Positions 1 through 11,689 of a stretch of DNA of 64,000 nucleotides are shown here, piece by piece. How positions within the stretch are numbered: position 1 is the stretch's first letter; the number at the start of each line of letters is the position of its first letter. The translations under genes were made by a program, and so were the position numbers. The notes under the pieces were generated by a model. It was given only the letters and a program-made list of their open reading frames with translations. It was not told where the DNA came from and ran no database searches. Source of the stretch: Symbiodinium natans (Eukaryota > Sar > Dinophyceae > Suessiales > Symbiodiniaceae); the NCBI GenBank assembly GCA_905221605.1, contig CAJNDS010002531.1:261501-325500 (forward strand), given 5' to 3'.

Positions 1-41
1 CGGGTTCAGGGTTCAGGGTTTCGGGTTTAGGGTTTAGGGTG

Positions 42-1000
42 TTCAGGGTTTAGGGTTTAGGGTTAAGTAGAATCTAGGGTTAGGTTGACTCAAGATTGTG
101 CGGCCACTTGATTGTACATTGGAGCTCCCAGAGTCTCCTGAGTGGAGAACTTCCAGAAGAAAGAAGTCAGAGGGGATTCTTGGCATTGCATACGTCTGGG
201 GCTGGTATTAACGCAGGAAATCTACACCCTACACCTGAAACCCTAAACTGCTTAATATAGGGGTCGGAATAATAGCTAATAACCCCCAAAACCCGATTTC
301 CAATGACAAAGACCCTAAACCCTAACCCGAAACCCTCTTTAAGGCCCCTCTATTTCCGTGTTAGTGTTAGGGTTTTAGGGTTTAGTAGCTTCAGGCTTCA
401 TGGAGCCGATCACGAGCCGATCTCCACCAACGCGCTGCACTACGGCGTGGCGCTGCCGGTGGCATTGGGGGGTTTAGGATTTAGGGTTTAGGGTTTAGGG
501 TTTAGGCAGCTGGGAACCCGAAACCCTGAACCCTTCTGTTTGTAAGCAGCTGCCTGTGACTAGCCTGACTGGGGGGGGGGGGGGGCCTCAACCCTAAACC
601 CTAAACCCGGGGAAGGGGGGAAACGGCTGAAAGTGGTGAGGCGCTTGGGGCGCTGCGCCATGGGTCGCCATGGCAACCTGGCCAGCGCCTGTTTTCGGGC
701 TTCGGGTGCGGGTGTAAGCTGCATTAGGGTTTAGGGTTTAGGGCTTAGGGATCTTAAGGCGTTTCTGGGACACCTTTTCTCAGCAGGGAATTGGTGTGGG
801 GTTCGGGTCATGTCAAACCACGTTGGACCACCTACTCGGTCTTCAATGCTTCTCGAAACCATGCCTCTTCCCGGAGCCCCTCTAGCCCTCTAGCCGTAAA
901 CCCTAAACCCTAAACCCGTTTGAGGCTTGGAGTTCAAGTGAGGTACAGGGCCACTGCCCTGCTGTCATCCGCGGCGCCTTGGTGGAGTCAGAGTTGCCTG
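42..1000. other. Scattered ITRs with short unique segments
   Basis: ITR units at 1-65, 470-506, 586-609, 725-750 and 897-917. The unique GC-rich piece at 410-470 (ISTNALHYGVAL) is faintly PPR-like but too weak to call. Confidence 0.4.
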
Positions 1001-1016
1001 CTTCAACATGCTGCTT

Positions 1017-1280
1017 AGGGTTTTGGTTTGGTTTAGGGTTTAGGGTTTCGGGTTTAGGTTTTAGGGTTTAGGGTTTAGGGTTTAGGGTTTAGGGTTTAGG
1101 GTTTAGGGCTGGAAGCCAAGGGTTTAGGTTGTTTTTCCCACGGCTTCGGGGCCATGGCCTGTAGCCTCCCGTAGAAGCGGAAAACCGCCCTAAACCTTAA
1201 ACCCTAAGTCCCAAGCCATAAGCCCTAAACCCTAAACCCTAAACCCTAAACCCTAAACCCTAAACCCTAAACCCTAAACC
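1017..1280. repeat. Opposed ITR blocks
   Basis: TTTAGGG at 1017-1108, then CCCTAAA at 1188-1280. Short unique sequence between. Confidence 0.9.
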
Positions 1281-1449
1281 CCACACCCTGCACTCTACAC
1301 CCTACCCCCTAAACCCACCAAGCCATAAGTGTATGGAGCTTTCAGGTTTGGAAGCTTTTGGCTTCCGGGCGTAAAAAGCCGCCTGAACGCCGAATCCCCA
1401 ACCCCGACCCCCACGCCCTCCCAAATCTCAAAGCTCTCGCAGTCCTCTG

Positions 1450-1835
1450 GAAGTCCTAAAGCCCCAAACCCTAAACCCCCTAAAACCATAAACCTCTAAA
1501 AACCCTAAAGCCGCTAAACCCCTAAATCCCCTAAAGCCCCTAAAACCCCTAAAGCCCCTAAAAACCCCTAAAACCCCTAAAACCCCTAAACCCCTAAAAC
1601 CCCTAAAGCCCCTAAAACCCCTAAAAACCCCTAAAAACCCCTAAAACCCCTAAACCCCTAAAACCCCTAAAACCCCTAAAATCCCTTAAACCCCTTAAAC
1701 CCCTTACACTCCTAAACCCCTAAAGACCCTAAACCCCTAAAACCCCCAAACCCCTAAACCCCTTAAAGCCCCTAAAGACCCTAAACCCCTAAAGACCCTA
1801 AAGCCCCTAAAACCCCCAAACCCCTAAAGACCTAA
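1450..1835. repeat. Degenerate CCCCTAAA(A) array
   Basis: Long run of CCCCTAAAA/CCCCTAAAG variants, 8-9 bases per unit, distinct from the 7-base telomere unit. Confidence 0.9.
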
Positions 1836-2937
1836 GCCCTCCTCGAAGAAGGTGCACCGCTCCATCTCGTTGAGCCCGGAGCTCTGCAGCGCTTGCACCG
1901 ACTGCCTGGAGGAGCCGCAACTGTGGTTTTAGGGCTTTTGGGGGGGGTGCTTCGGGGAAGTTCAGGGTTTAGGGTTTAGGGTTTAGGGTTTAGGGTTTAG
2001 GGCTCATGATCTTCTCTATGAATAGGGCTTAGTGTTGTTACCTCTTCTTGTAGGGGCCTCCTGAATTTAGCTGAGTTTTTCGGGCTTCTCAGGACCATGT
2101 GACCGTTTGGGGGGCACGAGAAGGGTCAACCGCAGGCTCATCTAAGCTCCCTCCCCCGCCCCCCCACCTCTCCCGGCCACAAGCGGCTAAAAGCCCCTAA
2201 ACCCTAAACCCTAAACCCTAAACCCACCTTTGAAAGTCCCAAACCCCTTCAAACAAGGAAGGAGGAAGATGGGAGACAGCGTTGGCGTTGCTGTGCCTCA
2301 GCTGCGCTCTGCTATTAGGACCTGTGACGATTGAGGCTCTGGGATGCAAAGGTGTGGCGTTTACCGGAGGGATGTGGGTTCAGTTCAGAAGTTACGACCT
2401 CACCTTCATAGGGATTACGGCTTGCCCGTGAAGTCTTTGTCTCATGGGACGCTTCCTACCCTTGGGTTGTTGTACCCGTTGTACAGATCCTCCAAGCTAT
2501 CCCTTGACTGTGTCCATCAGTCAGTTAGTCGAACCAGTAGTAAGTAGAGGGCAGGGCAACGGGAACCCCATTGGCATGGCTGGTTGCTCAACACAGACGG
2601 AGATGCGCAATTGCATTTGCAGACTTTGCGTGAATGCAACATAGAATTCTCTTGACGGTACACGTGTTGCAAGCCTTTCCAGTGTCTGTCTGTCTGCCTG
2701 CCTGCCTGTCTGTCTGTCTGTGTGACCTTTTTCACCTTGCCCCTTGTGGTTTTTGATGGGGCCGGGGGGTATGGCTGAAGGGCTTCGACTCATGGGTTTG
2801 TGAACTTGAAGCGTGAAATTTTTTGTTGAGAAGCAAAGGGCTTAAGCCGTTCACAGTTTGTAGACCCTGAGTAGCTAAAGCCCAATTTCGTACTTTTGTA
2901 CTGTTGAGGGATGCTTGGGGTTTACGACCTGCAGCGG

Positions 2938-3008
2938 CAACAGAGGACGCAGATGCTTGACTCGGTCGTCTGGCCGGATCAAATCAGCTTCAGCGCGGCC
3001 ACTTGGCC
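2938..3008 (+). CDS. PPR-like exon fragment
   Basis: Reads QMLDSVVWPDQISFSAAT, matching the end of one pentatricopeptide repeat and the start of the next (the P-D-x-x-S/T-F/Y-x-x-A pattern). Flanked on the right by CCCTAAA units at 3018. PPR proteins bind organelle RNA; this is one exon only. Confidence 0.5.
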
Positions 3009-3019
3009 TCAGACACGAA

Positions 3020-3600
3020 ACCCTAAACCCTAAACCCCAAGGCGGGTAAAATGGTTGGAGGGCAGAACCTCCCCGAAGCCTGACTGGTGGCTTTGCTTCG
3101 TGTGTGTGTGTGTTTAAGCAAGTCGTGCAATGATTTGCACTTGCGCTTGCGTCTGCGCATAGTTCTCAGTCTGAACGCTTGAAGTCGATTATGATGAAGG
3201 CTCGAAGGGCAGCAGGGGTGTTTATGCGTATGCCTAGAGATGTATGCGTGCACGTGTGTATGTATGTGTGTAATTAGGTATGTACATGTGCTTCATGTTG
3301 GCCTTGAAGTTGAAAAGCTCAGGATGAGACCGTCTACTCTTGATCAGCATCTACTTGATCAGCTGCTGTAGCACTGTTTGGGTATGCTTCTAGCAGCTAT
3401 ACAGAGGTGGGCAATGTAGTAGCTGTATTGAGCTTTGCAAAAAGGTCCCTTTTCAGCTTCATGGGGACTGCGGCGGCTTTTGGCACGCAAGCCCGAGCAT
3501 GAGCAACCTTCATCGCCGAACCCGCGATAAACACAAGCATTCACAACATGTATCGACAGGTACATATGTGTATAAAACGAGGAGGAAAACAAAGAGAAGC
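3020..3600. other. Region without a supportable gene
   Basis: Contains GT/TATG microsatellite (3097-3112, 3240-3275) and unique DNA; frames on the minus strand lack any recognisable motif. Confidence 0.4.
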
Positions 3601-4113
3601 CCAAGCTACCCCTAAACCCTTCGCCCCTAAACCCTACACGGCAAATCCTAAACCCCTAAACCCCTAAACCCGAAACCCTGAACCCTAAACCCTAAACCCC
3701 AGGAAAACCTCTTGAGGTTCTCCGAGTGCTTGGCACGACTGGGAACTGGCCCTGGGCCCTCTGGATCCTAGAGGAGATGCAGAGGCCAAGCACCCTGTCC
3801 ACGAAGCATGGGTTTAGGGCTTCAGGGTTTCTAGGGTTTTGAGGGGCTTTAGGGTTTTCAGGGTTTTTGGGGTTTCTGGGGTGTTTTGTTTTTTTCAGGT
3901 TTTTAAGGGGTTTTGGGTTTTAATTTGGTTCAGGCTTTAGGGTTTGTAAGGTTAAGGGTGCGCCTTCCTAGGTGCTAGTCTGAACCTCCCTCCGTTTAGG
4001 CATGGGTTTTGCTCGGGTTCTGAACTTCTCATGCAACATGTCCGACGCTTGTCGCTTTGCAACGAAGGTGCCGCACACCACCGGACGGGATCACATGGCC
4101 CCCTGGCTTTTCA

Positions 4114-4587
4114 TCCCTAAACCCTAAACCCTAAACCCTAAACCCTAAACCCTAAACCCTAAACCCTAAACCCTAACAGACTCGAAGCGCCGACATCTTG
4201 CCGCCAACCGGGCCTGCAAGGCCGCTTGGCGGTTCATGGGTACTTATAGCCCCAGTTAGACGTCTACTTATAACCTACTTCGGGGGCTTATAAGTGCAGT
4301 TATACTTGGGGTTATAAGTACCCTGAACCTCCCAGTGGTTTGCGGAGTGGCCCTGAACCCTATGCTACACCCTAAACCACTTCAGTTCAAGGGGCAAACT
4401 TTGCATGTCTTCCTTGCATCCCATCTCTAAAGCCCGCTGGTGGTCTTTGGTCCTGGCTGTTCATCGCGTTTTGCTTGTTTGCTTAAGCTGATGTTCCCTA
4501 ACCCTAAACCCTAAACCCTAAACCCTAAACCCTAAACCCTAAACCCTAAACCCTAAACCCTAAACCCTAAACCCTAAACCCTAAACC
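4114..4587. repeat. CCCTAAA blocks flanking a family C element
   Basis: 4114-4175 and 4498-4587 are near-perfect CCCTAAA arrays. The element at 4225-4334 lies between. Confidence 0.9.
4225..4334. mobile_element. Inverted-repeat element, family C
   Basis: GGTACTTATARCCCC-type termini: GTTCATGGGTACTTATAGCC on the left, GGGGTTATAAGTACCCTGAA on the right, and TAACCTACTTCGGGGGCTTA inside. Confidence 0.75.
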
Positions 4588-4856
4588 GCTAGGCGGAAGC
4601 TCCCAAGGCTGCCCTCACCCCCCCCCCCCCGGCTCCGAGGGGAGTCCAGGGCTTCCTTTTTTTTTGGGGGGGGAGGGGTGTTCACCGTGTTCACCTTGGG
4701 CCTTGGTTTTGTGAAGGGTTTTAAGTTGGGGGGGAGGGGGGGGGGGGATTTTTGAACCCTAATCCCTAAACCCTAAACCCTAAACCCTAGCCCTCTGCTG
4801 AGGAATGTGGCCATGGGCGTTTGCGAGAAGGGCCTCTTCGCCTGGCACAGAAGGTT

Positions 4857-5010
4857 TAGGGATTTAGGGTTTAGGGCTTGATTAGGGTTTAGGGGTTTAG
4901 GGGTTTAGGGGTTTAGGGGGTTTAGGGGGTTTGGGGGTTTGGGGGTTTAGGGGTTTAGGGGTTAAGGGGTTTAGGGGTTTAGGGGTTTAGGGGTTTAGGG
5001 GTTTAGGGTG
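4857..5010. repeat. TTTAGGGG variant array
   Basis: Mostly 8-base TTTAGGGG units, preceded by T/G and G homopolymers at 4650-4748. Confidence 0.9.
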
Positions 5011-5857
5011 GGGTTGGGGGGTTTTTTAGGGTCACTGAAATGCTCAGCTTGCCTGGGAGTACTGCACCTTGACAGGGCATAACCAGGCCACCGATGGGGC
5101 AACGTGCAACTACACCAGCGGGTCTTTTGCAAGACATCAGAACCTAGCTCCAAAGCCCCGACTCTGATCCGAACCCTAAACCCTAAACCCTAAACCCTAA
5201 ACCCTAAATCGAACCAGGCTCGGCTTGGTTGCAGGCCCTCTGCCTGTCCCTTGGCCTACGACAACTTGCAGACTGCTTGTTGCACTGGCTGCGCAGGGCT
5301 GTTGCGTTTTGGGGCATAGGGCACCAACAGGCACACGATCCTCTGGAGCAAACTCTCAGTCGTATTGGCCTGTGGAGGGTTTAGGGTTTAGGGCTTAGTG
5401 TTTGGGGTTTAGTATTCTTTTTGATTCTGGTTCTGGAGAGGCGGGTCCACATGTAAGAGCTCCGGGCGCTAAACCCTAAACCCTAAACCTTTAACCCTAA
5501 ACTAAAACCCTAAACAAACCTAAAGGCACGAAGCCCAAACTCCTGAGCATCTTACCCCTCAAGGGTTAGGATTCTAGGTTTAAGGGTTTTAGGGTATATA
5601 TTTGTATATATGTATCATGATGTATATATAGACTGCTTCTTAGGAACACCCTGCAGACTCCACGCGCCGTCACCCTCCAAGGCTCCAGCAAGCGGAGTTG
5701 GCGCAGCTGCAACAGGGCTCTGTAGGCTCGGCCCAGGAGCTTTTCTTGCTGGTTCTTCGTGGGAGCCTGGGGATGAAACCCAGGAGCCTCATTGCCTTTG
5801 AAGTTGCTTTGGGCTGAGGAACCCTAAACCCTAAACCTTACACCCCAAACCCTAAAC

Positions 5858-5919
5858 CTTGGCATGTTACCTCTTCTATATCCCTACTAAGGACTGTGAG
5901 TATACGGGGAACATCCCAA
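5858..5919. mobile_element. Inverted-repeat element, family B (short)
   Basis: CTTGGCATGTTACCTCTTC ... AAGGACTGTGAGTATACGG then GGAACATCCCAA. Internally shortened. Confidence 0.65.
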
Positions 5920-5964
5920 CCTAAACCCTATAAACCCCAACCTCTTTTTCGGGCGCAATATCGT

Positions 5965-6078
5965 GCTGCAGGCTTCACCTCCGCAATTGGCGCGTGCAGC
6001 AAGGCTGGGCAGTGGGAGAGTGCGCTGGACGCGTGGCTTGCCTTGGAAGCATACCGGACAGAAGATGCCCTACTTGTA
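5965..6078 (+). CDS. PPR-like exon fragment
   Basis: Reads GFTSAIGACSKAGQWESALD then AWLALEA, a near-complete PPR unit (helix A SAIGACSKAGQW, helix B ALDAWLALE). Preceded by GCTGCAG, a plausible acceptor. This is the clearest PPR exon in the window. Confidence 0.7.
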
Positions 6079-6310
6079 AAGCAGAAGCCGCCGAAGCTGT
6101 TTCTATGCCCCAGCCCCCCGAGGGAGGGAGGAGGAATCTCATATTATGCTTATGTATACTGACTATAGTGCATTACAGAATGGAATACATGATACTTGAG
6201 AAAAATATCATATGGACTTTTATATGGGCATCGGGCAAGGCCTGTGGAAGCGGTCGCCATGATGAGAGGAGTCATATGGAATTGACAAGTCTGCTCTAGC
6301 ACGAGAACCG

Positions 6311-6790
6311 ATAGGGTTTAGGGTTTAGGGCTCAGGGTTGAGGTTTAGGGTTTAGGGTTTAGGGTTTAGGGACCCTAAACCGATACCCAACTCCCATAGA
6401 TGATTCCTGCATGACCGATAGGGGGCCGTCCCTATTCCACGCGACAGTCGGGACATACTCGAGGTTTGGACCGCTTCTCATATGAAATATATATATATAT
6501 ATATCTATATATATATATATACATATATTATATATAAACCCTAAACCCTAAACCCTAAACCCTCAACCCTAAACCCTAAATAAATATTCCTGACTCGGTC
6601 ATCCCAGGCTCGGGCGGCTCCTCAGCCGCGGCCACGGGGACCGGACTGCGGCCAACGCGGCGATGTCTGGGCACTGGGCCAAGGCGGCTACGATGCGGAT
6701 GTAGGGAAGCGAGGGTTTAGGGTTTAGGGTTTAGGGTTTAGGGTTTAGGATTTAGGGTTTAGGGTTTAGGGTTTAGGGTTTATTGGGGTT
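6311..6790. repeat. Three ITR blocks and an AT microsatellite
   Basis: TTTAGGG at 6311-6371, (AT)n at 6486-6535, CCCTAAA at 6537-6580 and TTTAGGG at 6712-6781. GC-rich unique DNA at 6597-6710 could be an exon but is unrecognised. Confidence 0.85.
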
Positions 6791-7074
6791 TGGAGGGTTG
6801 ACTGAGCCTTTGGGATATGGTGTCAACGCCAAGAGGATGGTTAGCGGGGGTTGGGGCTAGATAGATGTTGATTGCGTGGCGCGCCCGCCCCGGGACAACC
6901 CTCTTTACTCGAAGTCTACTTGGTTTTTTCGACTAAAATTCACGCTCTCGCCTAGGCGCGAGCGTAGCCACGCTCGCTGTCCTCGATCCTGTCGTTGCTT
7001 TTTGGCTTCTTGGTTCGCCAAATGGGAAACCGTCCTTGCTCTTGAGCGTCTGGGTCGCCAAATGGGAAACCGCT

Positions 7075-7162
7075 GGTACTTATAACCCCAGTTACAATTC
7101 TACTTATAACCTACTTAGGGGGCTTATGAGTACAGTTATAACTGGGGTTATAAGTACCCTGA
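7075..7162. mobile_element. Inverted-repeat element, family C
   Basis: GGTACTTATAACCCCAG and CTGGGGTTATAAGTACC are near-perfect inverted ends; the core TAACCTACTTAGGGGGCTTA is shared with the copy at 4225. Confidence 0.75.
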
Positions 7163-8507
7163 AGCTGTGTTCGCCAAGTGTGAATCTGTCGCTGTTGGAC
7201 TCTCGGTGTCTCCACATGGTCTGTCACTGCTTTGGGCGTCTACGCTGGCATGATAGTACTCACAACAGTAATGGCAATCATGATATACAATAGGAATAGT
7301 GAAAAAACGCAAATAGCAGCAATCATAGCGATAGCAATAAGAATTTCATTGACAAGAATTCTAATAATCGTAGCAATAAGGCATGTGACTGGGGAGGCTT
7401 GCCTTCTCCTCCACCCTGGCGATCGGCTGCCGCCAAACGAGGTGCACCGGCTGAGCCGCATGCCTTGGCGCTCCCGAGACTACTATGTAAATGTAGTGAC
7501 ATGAATAAACGGAATAATATGACAAAGGAATGATAGACCGACATAATACTGTAATTTTACCATGAAGACTAAAGAACTGACAACGCTAGAATAGGTTATT
7601 ATAGTCGTATAGAAGAATTTGCCCTGCACAGTGCTCGTAAGAAAAGGGTAGCGAGAGAGGGCGAGCATGCATGGATGATAGCTGTGGTACTACGTAGTAC
7701 TCAGTGCCTAGTTGTTGGAGGCGGCCTTTCCAGTCTTGCGTTCCATGCGTCGGCGTGGGTTTCGTCACATGGGACTGGACATTTGAGTCACGTTTCTCCA
7801 TGAGACTTTGCGCGCCCTGGCCTTCCTGGACTCCCCTAAACCCTAAACCCTAAACCCTAAACCCTAAATAACCCTAGACCCAAATCCAGAATCCTAACAG
7901 CCCAACTCCTATGTCTTGGGTCGTCGTGGCGAGAACCTCCCCCCCTTCCCATGAAGAACCTTAAAACGAAGAGCCTGAAACCACGAACCCCAAAACCGTG
8001 AATCCTCCCGCCGTCCCATAAAGAGCCTTAAACGCACACCCCAAAAACCATGAATCCCTTAGAACCGGATCCCTAAACCCTGAAGCCTGAACCCTAAACC
8101 CTAAACCCCAACCTCTCTTCAACCCCTCATACCAACACTGAAACCCAGGTGTCGTTCGGGGCTGCCCTGCGCTGCCTCGACACGTGGCCCCGTGCCACAG
8201 CCCTGCTACAGGAACCGCCTTTCATGTGGGCAGCTCTCTAGGGTTTAGGGTTTAGGGTTTAGGGTTTAGGGGTTTAGGGGTTTAGGGTTTAGGGTTTAGG
8301 GTGTAGGGTTTAGGGCCCTTCTTGGGTAGTAGAGCACCCTGCAAAGAAGGACCCCAACCAGAATTTAGAGGACTATACCCATGTAAGGGTTCAGGGTTCT
8401 GGGGGGTCCAGTTTTCATGGAAATCGGTAGAGGGCACCGGCCGAACTATTGCCCGAGCTCATGTCTTTGGGTTCAGGGCTTCGAGAGCCCTCAACTGAAC
8501 CCTGACC

Positions 8508-8611
8508 CTTGGGATGTTCCCTCTTCTACTAGCAGTGCTTAGTTGGGATTATAGTAGGGGTGACTACCAATCCCTATTACGGCCTGCTAGTATAAGGGGG
8601 AACATCCCAAA
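8508..8611. mobile_element. Inverted-repeat element, family B
   Basis: Ends CTTGGGATGTTCCCTCTTC and AAGGGGGAACATCCCAA, an inverted-repeat pair with little divergence. Confidence 0.75.
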
Positions 8612-9093
8612 CTAAACCCTAAACCCCAAAGAGTCGGGATCTGGAGGGCTGGGGCTTGGCGCCTGAGCTGCGGCTCATCTACGAAGCAAGGCCCCACCCC
8701 CGAAGCGTCCGGAGACGTAAGCCCGAAAAAAGGGGTGCCTGCCTAAAACATCCAAAACAATCTACGTCCCAAATTGGGGCCCCAAACCCTACACTCAGAA
8801 ATTTCGAACTTGAACGACCCCGTCCCCCAACCTCCCCCCCCCCTCCGCTTAAGTCGACCTTTTCCCTGCAAAGCGCGGGGGCAGGAGATGTCCTCCCAAC
8901 GCTGCTCTGCCAACGAGTGCCTGGGCTGCGGACCTGGGGTGGGTCCTGTAGGTAGGATACGGGAGACCCTTAAAAGGGAACCCTTCTGAACCCTCTTCTG
9001 TCTGTCTGTAACAGGGACCTTATTCAGAGGGTCTAAATCCCCCAGGGTCCCCCTAATCCTATCCCCTTTATTGGGGTAGCCCCTACGCCTTAA

Positions 9094-9200
9094 CTTGGTA
9101 GCTCCGTGGTACCCTTTGCCCTTTGTTCGGTTCTGGGTTGCCTTTTCAAGCAACCAACCCCAAAATGCTCTCATCATAATATGGTTGCTGGGCTACGAAG
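9094..9200. mobile_element. Inverted-repeat element, family A
   Basis: Diverged copy, ends CTTGGTAGCTCCGTGG and TTGCTGGGCTACGAAG, core AACCAACCCCAAAATG. Confidence 0.7.
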
Positions 9201-9344
9201 TTACACCCTGCACCCCAGACCGTCAATGCAGTTGTGAAGAACGGGCTGAGCGGTCCCCAACTCCCCAAATCTACTTCGCAAGCCCTAAACCCTAAACCTT
9301 ATTTCAGGCAATGGCCTCTTTATGAAGGGGTAACTGTCAAAATG

Positions 9345-9535
9345 GCCCGTAACAGAAACAGATTTGGGAAGAGATTCCGTAAATATTTTTTAGGGTTCAG
9401 GAAATTGGGACCCCCGCAGGCCCGTGACAGAAACAGATTTGGGAAGAGATTCCGTAAATATTTTCAGGGTTCAGGGTTTAGGGTGTAGGGAACAGATTTG
9501 GGAAGAGATTTGGGAAGAGATTCCGTAAATATGTT
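9345..9535. repeat. Short tandem repeat, ACAGATTTGGGAAGAGATTC units
   Basis: Three units ending TTCCGTAAATATTTT, separated by ITR-like GGGTTCAGG sequence. The open frame through it is a repeat product, not a gene. Confidence 0.75.
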
Positions 9536-9544
9536 GTTTTTGAG

Positions 9545-9775
9545 TGTGGACATTGAAGAGGGCTGGCCTCTTTAGTTACAGGGCTTTGGGCAAAACCCAG
9601 CTGTGGCGGGTGGCCTCTTTCAGTTTTGGCCCCTTTTGTTCAAATACATGTTTTGAACATTCAAGGGGGCTGGCCTGTTTAGCTACATGACTTTGGGCGA
9701 AAGCCCAGTTGTGGCGGGTGGCCTCTTTCAGCTTTGGCCCCTTTTGCTCAAATATGTGTTTTGGACATTGAGGCC
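9545..9775. repeat. Duplicated segment of about 105 bp
   Basis: Two copies of GGCCTCTTTCAG(T/C)TTTGG with CCCCTTTTG(T/C)TCAAATA, next to the 48-bp satellite. Confidence 0.75.
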
Positions 9776-10340
9776 GGGCAACACATTTCCTAAAGTAGTT
9801 AGTGTCGTTTTGGTGACCAGAGCCGGGCGACACATTTCCTACAGTAGTTAGTTGTTTTAGTGGCCAAAATTGGGCGACACATTTCCTAAACTAATTAGTC
9901 GTTTCTGTGGCCAAAGCCGGGCGACACATTTCCTAAAGTAGTTAGTCGTTTTAGTGGCCAAAACCGGGCGACACAATTCCTAAAGTAGTTAATCGTTTTA
10001 GTGGCCAAAGCCGGGCGACACATTTCCTTAAGTAGTTAGTGTCGTGTTAGTGACCAAAGCCGGGCGACACTTTTTTTCCTAAATTAGTTAGTCGTTTTTG
10101 AGACCAAAACCGGGCGACACATTTCCTAAACTAATTCGTCGTTTTAGTGACCAAAACCGGGCGACACATGTCCTAAAGTAGTTAGTCGTTTTGGTGACCA
10201 AAACCGGGCGTCACATGTCCTAAAGTAGTTAGTCGCTTTAGTGTCCAAAGCCGGGCGACACATTTCCTAAAGTAGTTAGTCGTTTTAGTGACCAAAGCCG
10301 GGCGAAAATTTTCTTAAACTACTTAGTCGTTTTAGTGACG
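9770..10340. repeat. Satellite with about 48-bp period
   Basis: About twelve copies of CCGGGCGACACATTTCCTAA followed by AGTAGTTAGTCGTTTTAGTG and a CCAAA linker, each with scattered substitutions and no TTTAGGG inside. Confidence 0.9.
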
Positions 10341-10669
10341 ATGTTTCACCTCTTGTCTATTGTTGCTAAGCGGAAAAATGCTTTTACAAAAAACAAGAAA
10401 GCTGAAAACAACTACAAAACCCTAGACAAGGTAGTCTTTCAACTTTTTGGCCACCCCTATTTTTGGTTGTGCGCTGTGCGTTCCGCCCCCCCCCCCCCAG
10501 GTATCCCACCCCCCCATGGTCTACAGTCTCCCCTAAACCAAGCCTAAACCCTAAACCCTAAACCCTTATATAACCCTAAACCCTACACCCTAAACCCTAA
10601 ACCCCTAAACCCCTAAGCCCTAAACCGTAAACCCTAAACCCTAACCCCTAAATCCTAGGCGGGGGGGGG

Positions 10670-10805
10670 GTCCCGTGGTGGTGGTGGTGGTGGTCCCGTG
10701 GTGGTGGTGGTCCTGTGGTGGTGGTCCGGGGTGGTGGTCCGTGGTGGTGGTCCGTGGTGGTGGTCTGTGGTGGCAGTGGTGGTGGGGAGGTGGGGGCGGG
10801 GGGCG
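10670..10805. repeat. GTG/GGTCC minisatellite
   Basis: Repeats of GTGGTGGTGGT with GGTCCGTGGTGGT linkers after a G run; one strand only. Apparent open frames are low complexity. Confidence 0.85.
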
Positions 10806-11169
10806 GGGGGCCGCCGGGGCGCAACCATACATAGGCCGTGCAAGAAACTCAAGGACACGGTTGAGGGTTTGGGGGTTTAGGGTTTTGGGGTTTCACAGGG
10901 TTCGGGCCAAAGCCCGACACAAAACACCCTAACCCCCAAAACCTTAAGGGTTTCGGATTTAGGTTTAGTTTAGGGTTTAGGCTGGGTGTTTTAGGGTTTG
11001 GCTTTAGGGTTTTGAAGATTAGGGTTGTTTAGAAGTTTAGCTGGTTTGGGGCTGTTTAGGGTTTAGAAGCTTTGGTTTGGGCCTTGAGGGCTATATTGTT
11101 TATTCTGGGAGTGGACTCGGGGGGACTTACTGGAAGGTATTTTATTATTAGGTTGTATTCATTTCAGAG

Positions 11170-11375
11170 GCCATGAAAGAGGAGGCCCTGGAACAGTTCT
11201 AGTCTGTTCCGGGTACCGTCAAAAAGTGTGCAAAACAACATGCCCTGGAACAGTTCTAGCCTGTTCCGGAGCAGAAAACCAGGCCCCGGAACAGTTCCGG
11301 AACAGTTCCGCTTTGTTTCGGGATTTTGCCCCAAAAACGTACGCTTTGGAACTGTTCTAGTTTGTTCTGGAGCAT
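11170..11375. repeat. Repeated GGAACAG/CTGTTCC dyads
   Basis: Four spaced units of the type GGAACAGTTCTAGTCTGTTC, with 7-base inverted arms GGAACAG and CTGTTCC, at about 11189, 11249, 11287 and 11347. Confidence 0.75.
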
Positions 11376-11452
11376 ATGAAAACAAGGTTGTTTTTTCTTA
11401 TTATCTTCTGTTGTTTTTTATATATTTTTCATATTTGTTATGCTGCTATTTT

Positions 11453-11455
<3 letters not shown>

Positions 11456-11484
<29 letters not shown>

Positions 11485-11620
11485 CGTACATATTTCATTG
11501 TTATATTGCTATATTGTTATCTTGTTGTATTGGTATCTTGTTATCTTGTTATTTTGTTATATTGCTATATTGTTATATTGCTGTATTGTGTTTTTACTGT
11601 CATAGTATTCTATTCTTCAT
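11456..11620. repeat. (AT)n and TATTGTTATCTTG microsatellite
   Basis: AT dinucleotide run at 11456-11484 followed by a degenerate TTATATTGCTATATTG array. Low complexity, not coding. Confidence 0.85.
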
Positions 11621-11689
11621 AAATCATAAAATGACATTATTCACAACGTGGACATTTTCCTCAGGGGGCAAAGAGTCTCTAAAGGAGTT

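Noticed and set aside
1-65. Possible real chromosome end
   Set aside because: The tract is degenerate and the same repeats occur throughout the window, so it is interstitial.
10641-10932. Pro/His- and Trp/Val-rich frames on both strands
   Set aside because: Products of the GTG minisatellite, no real protein composition.
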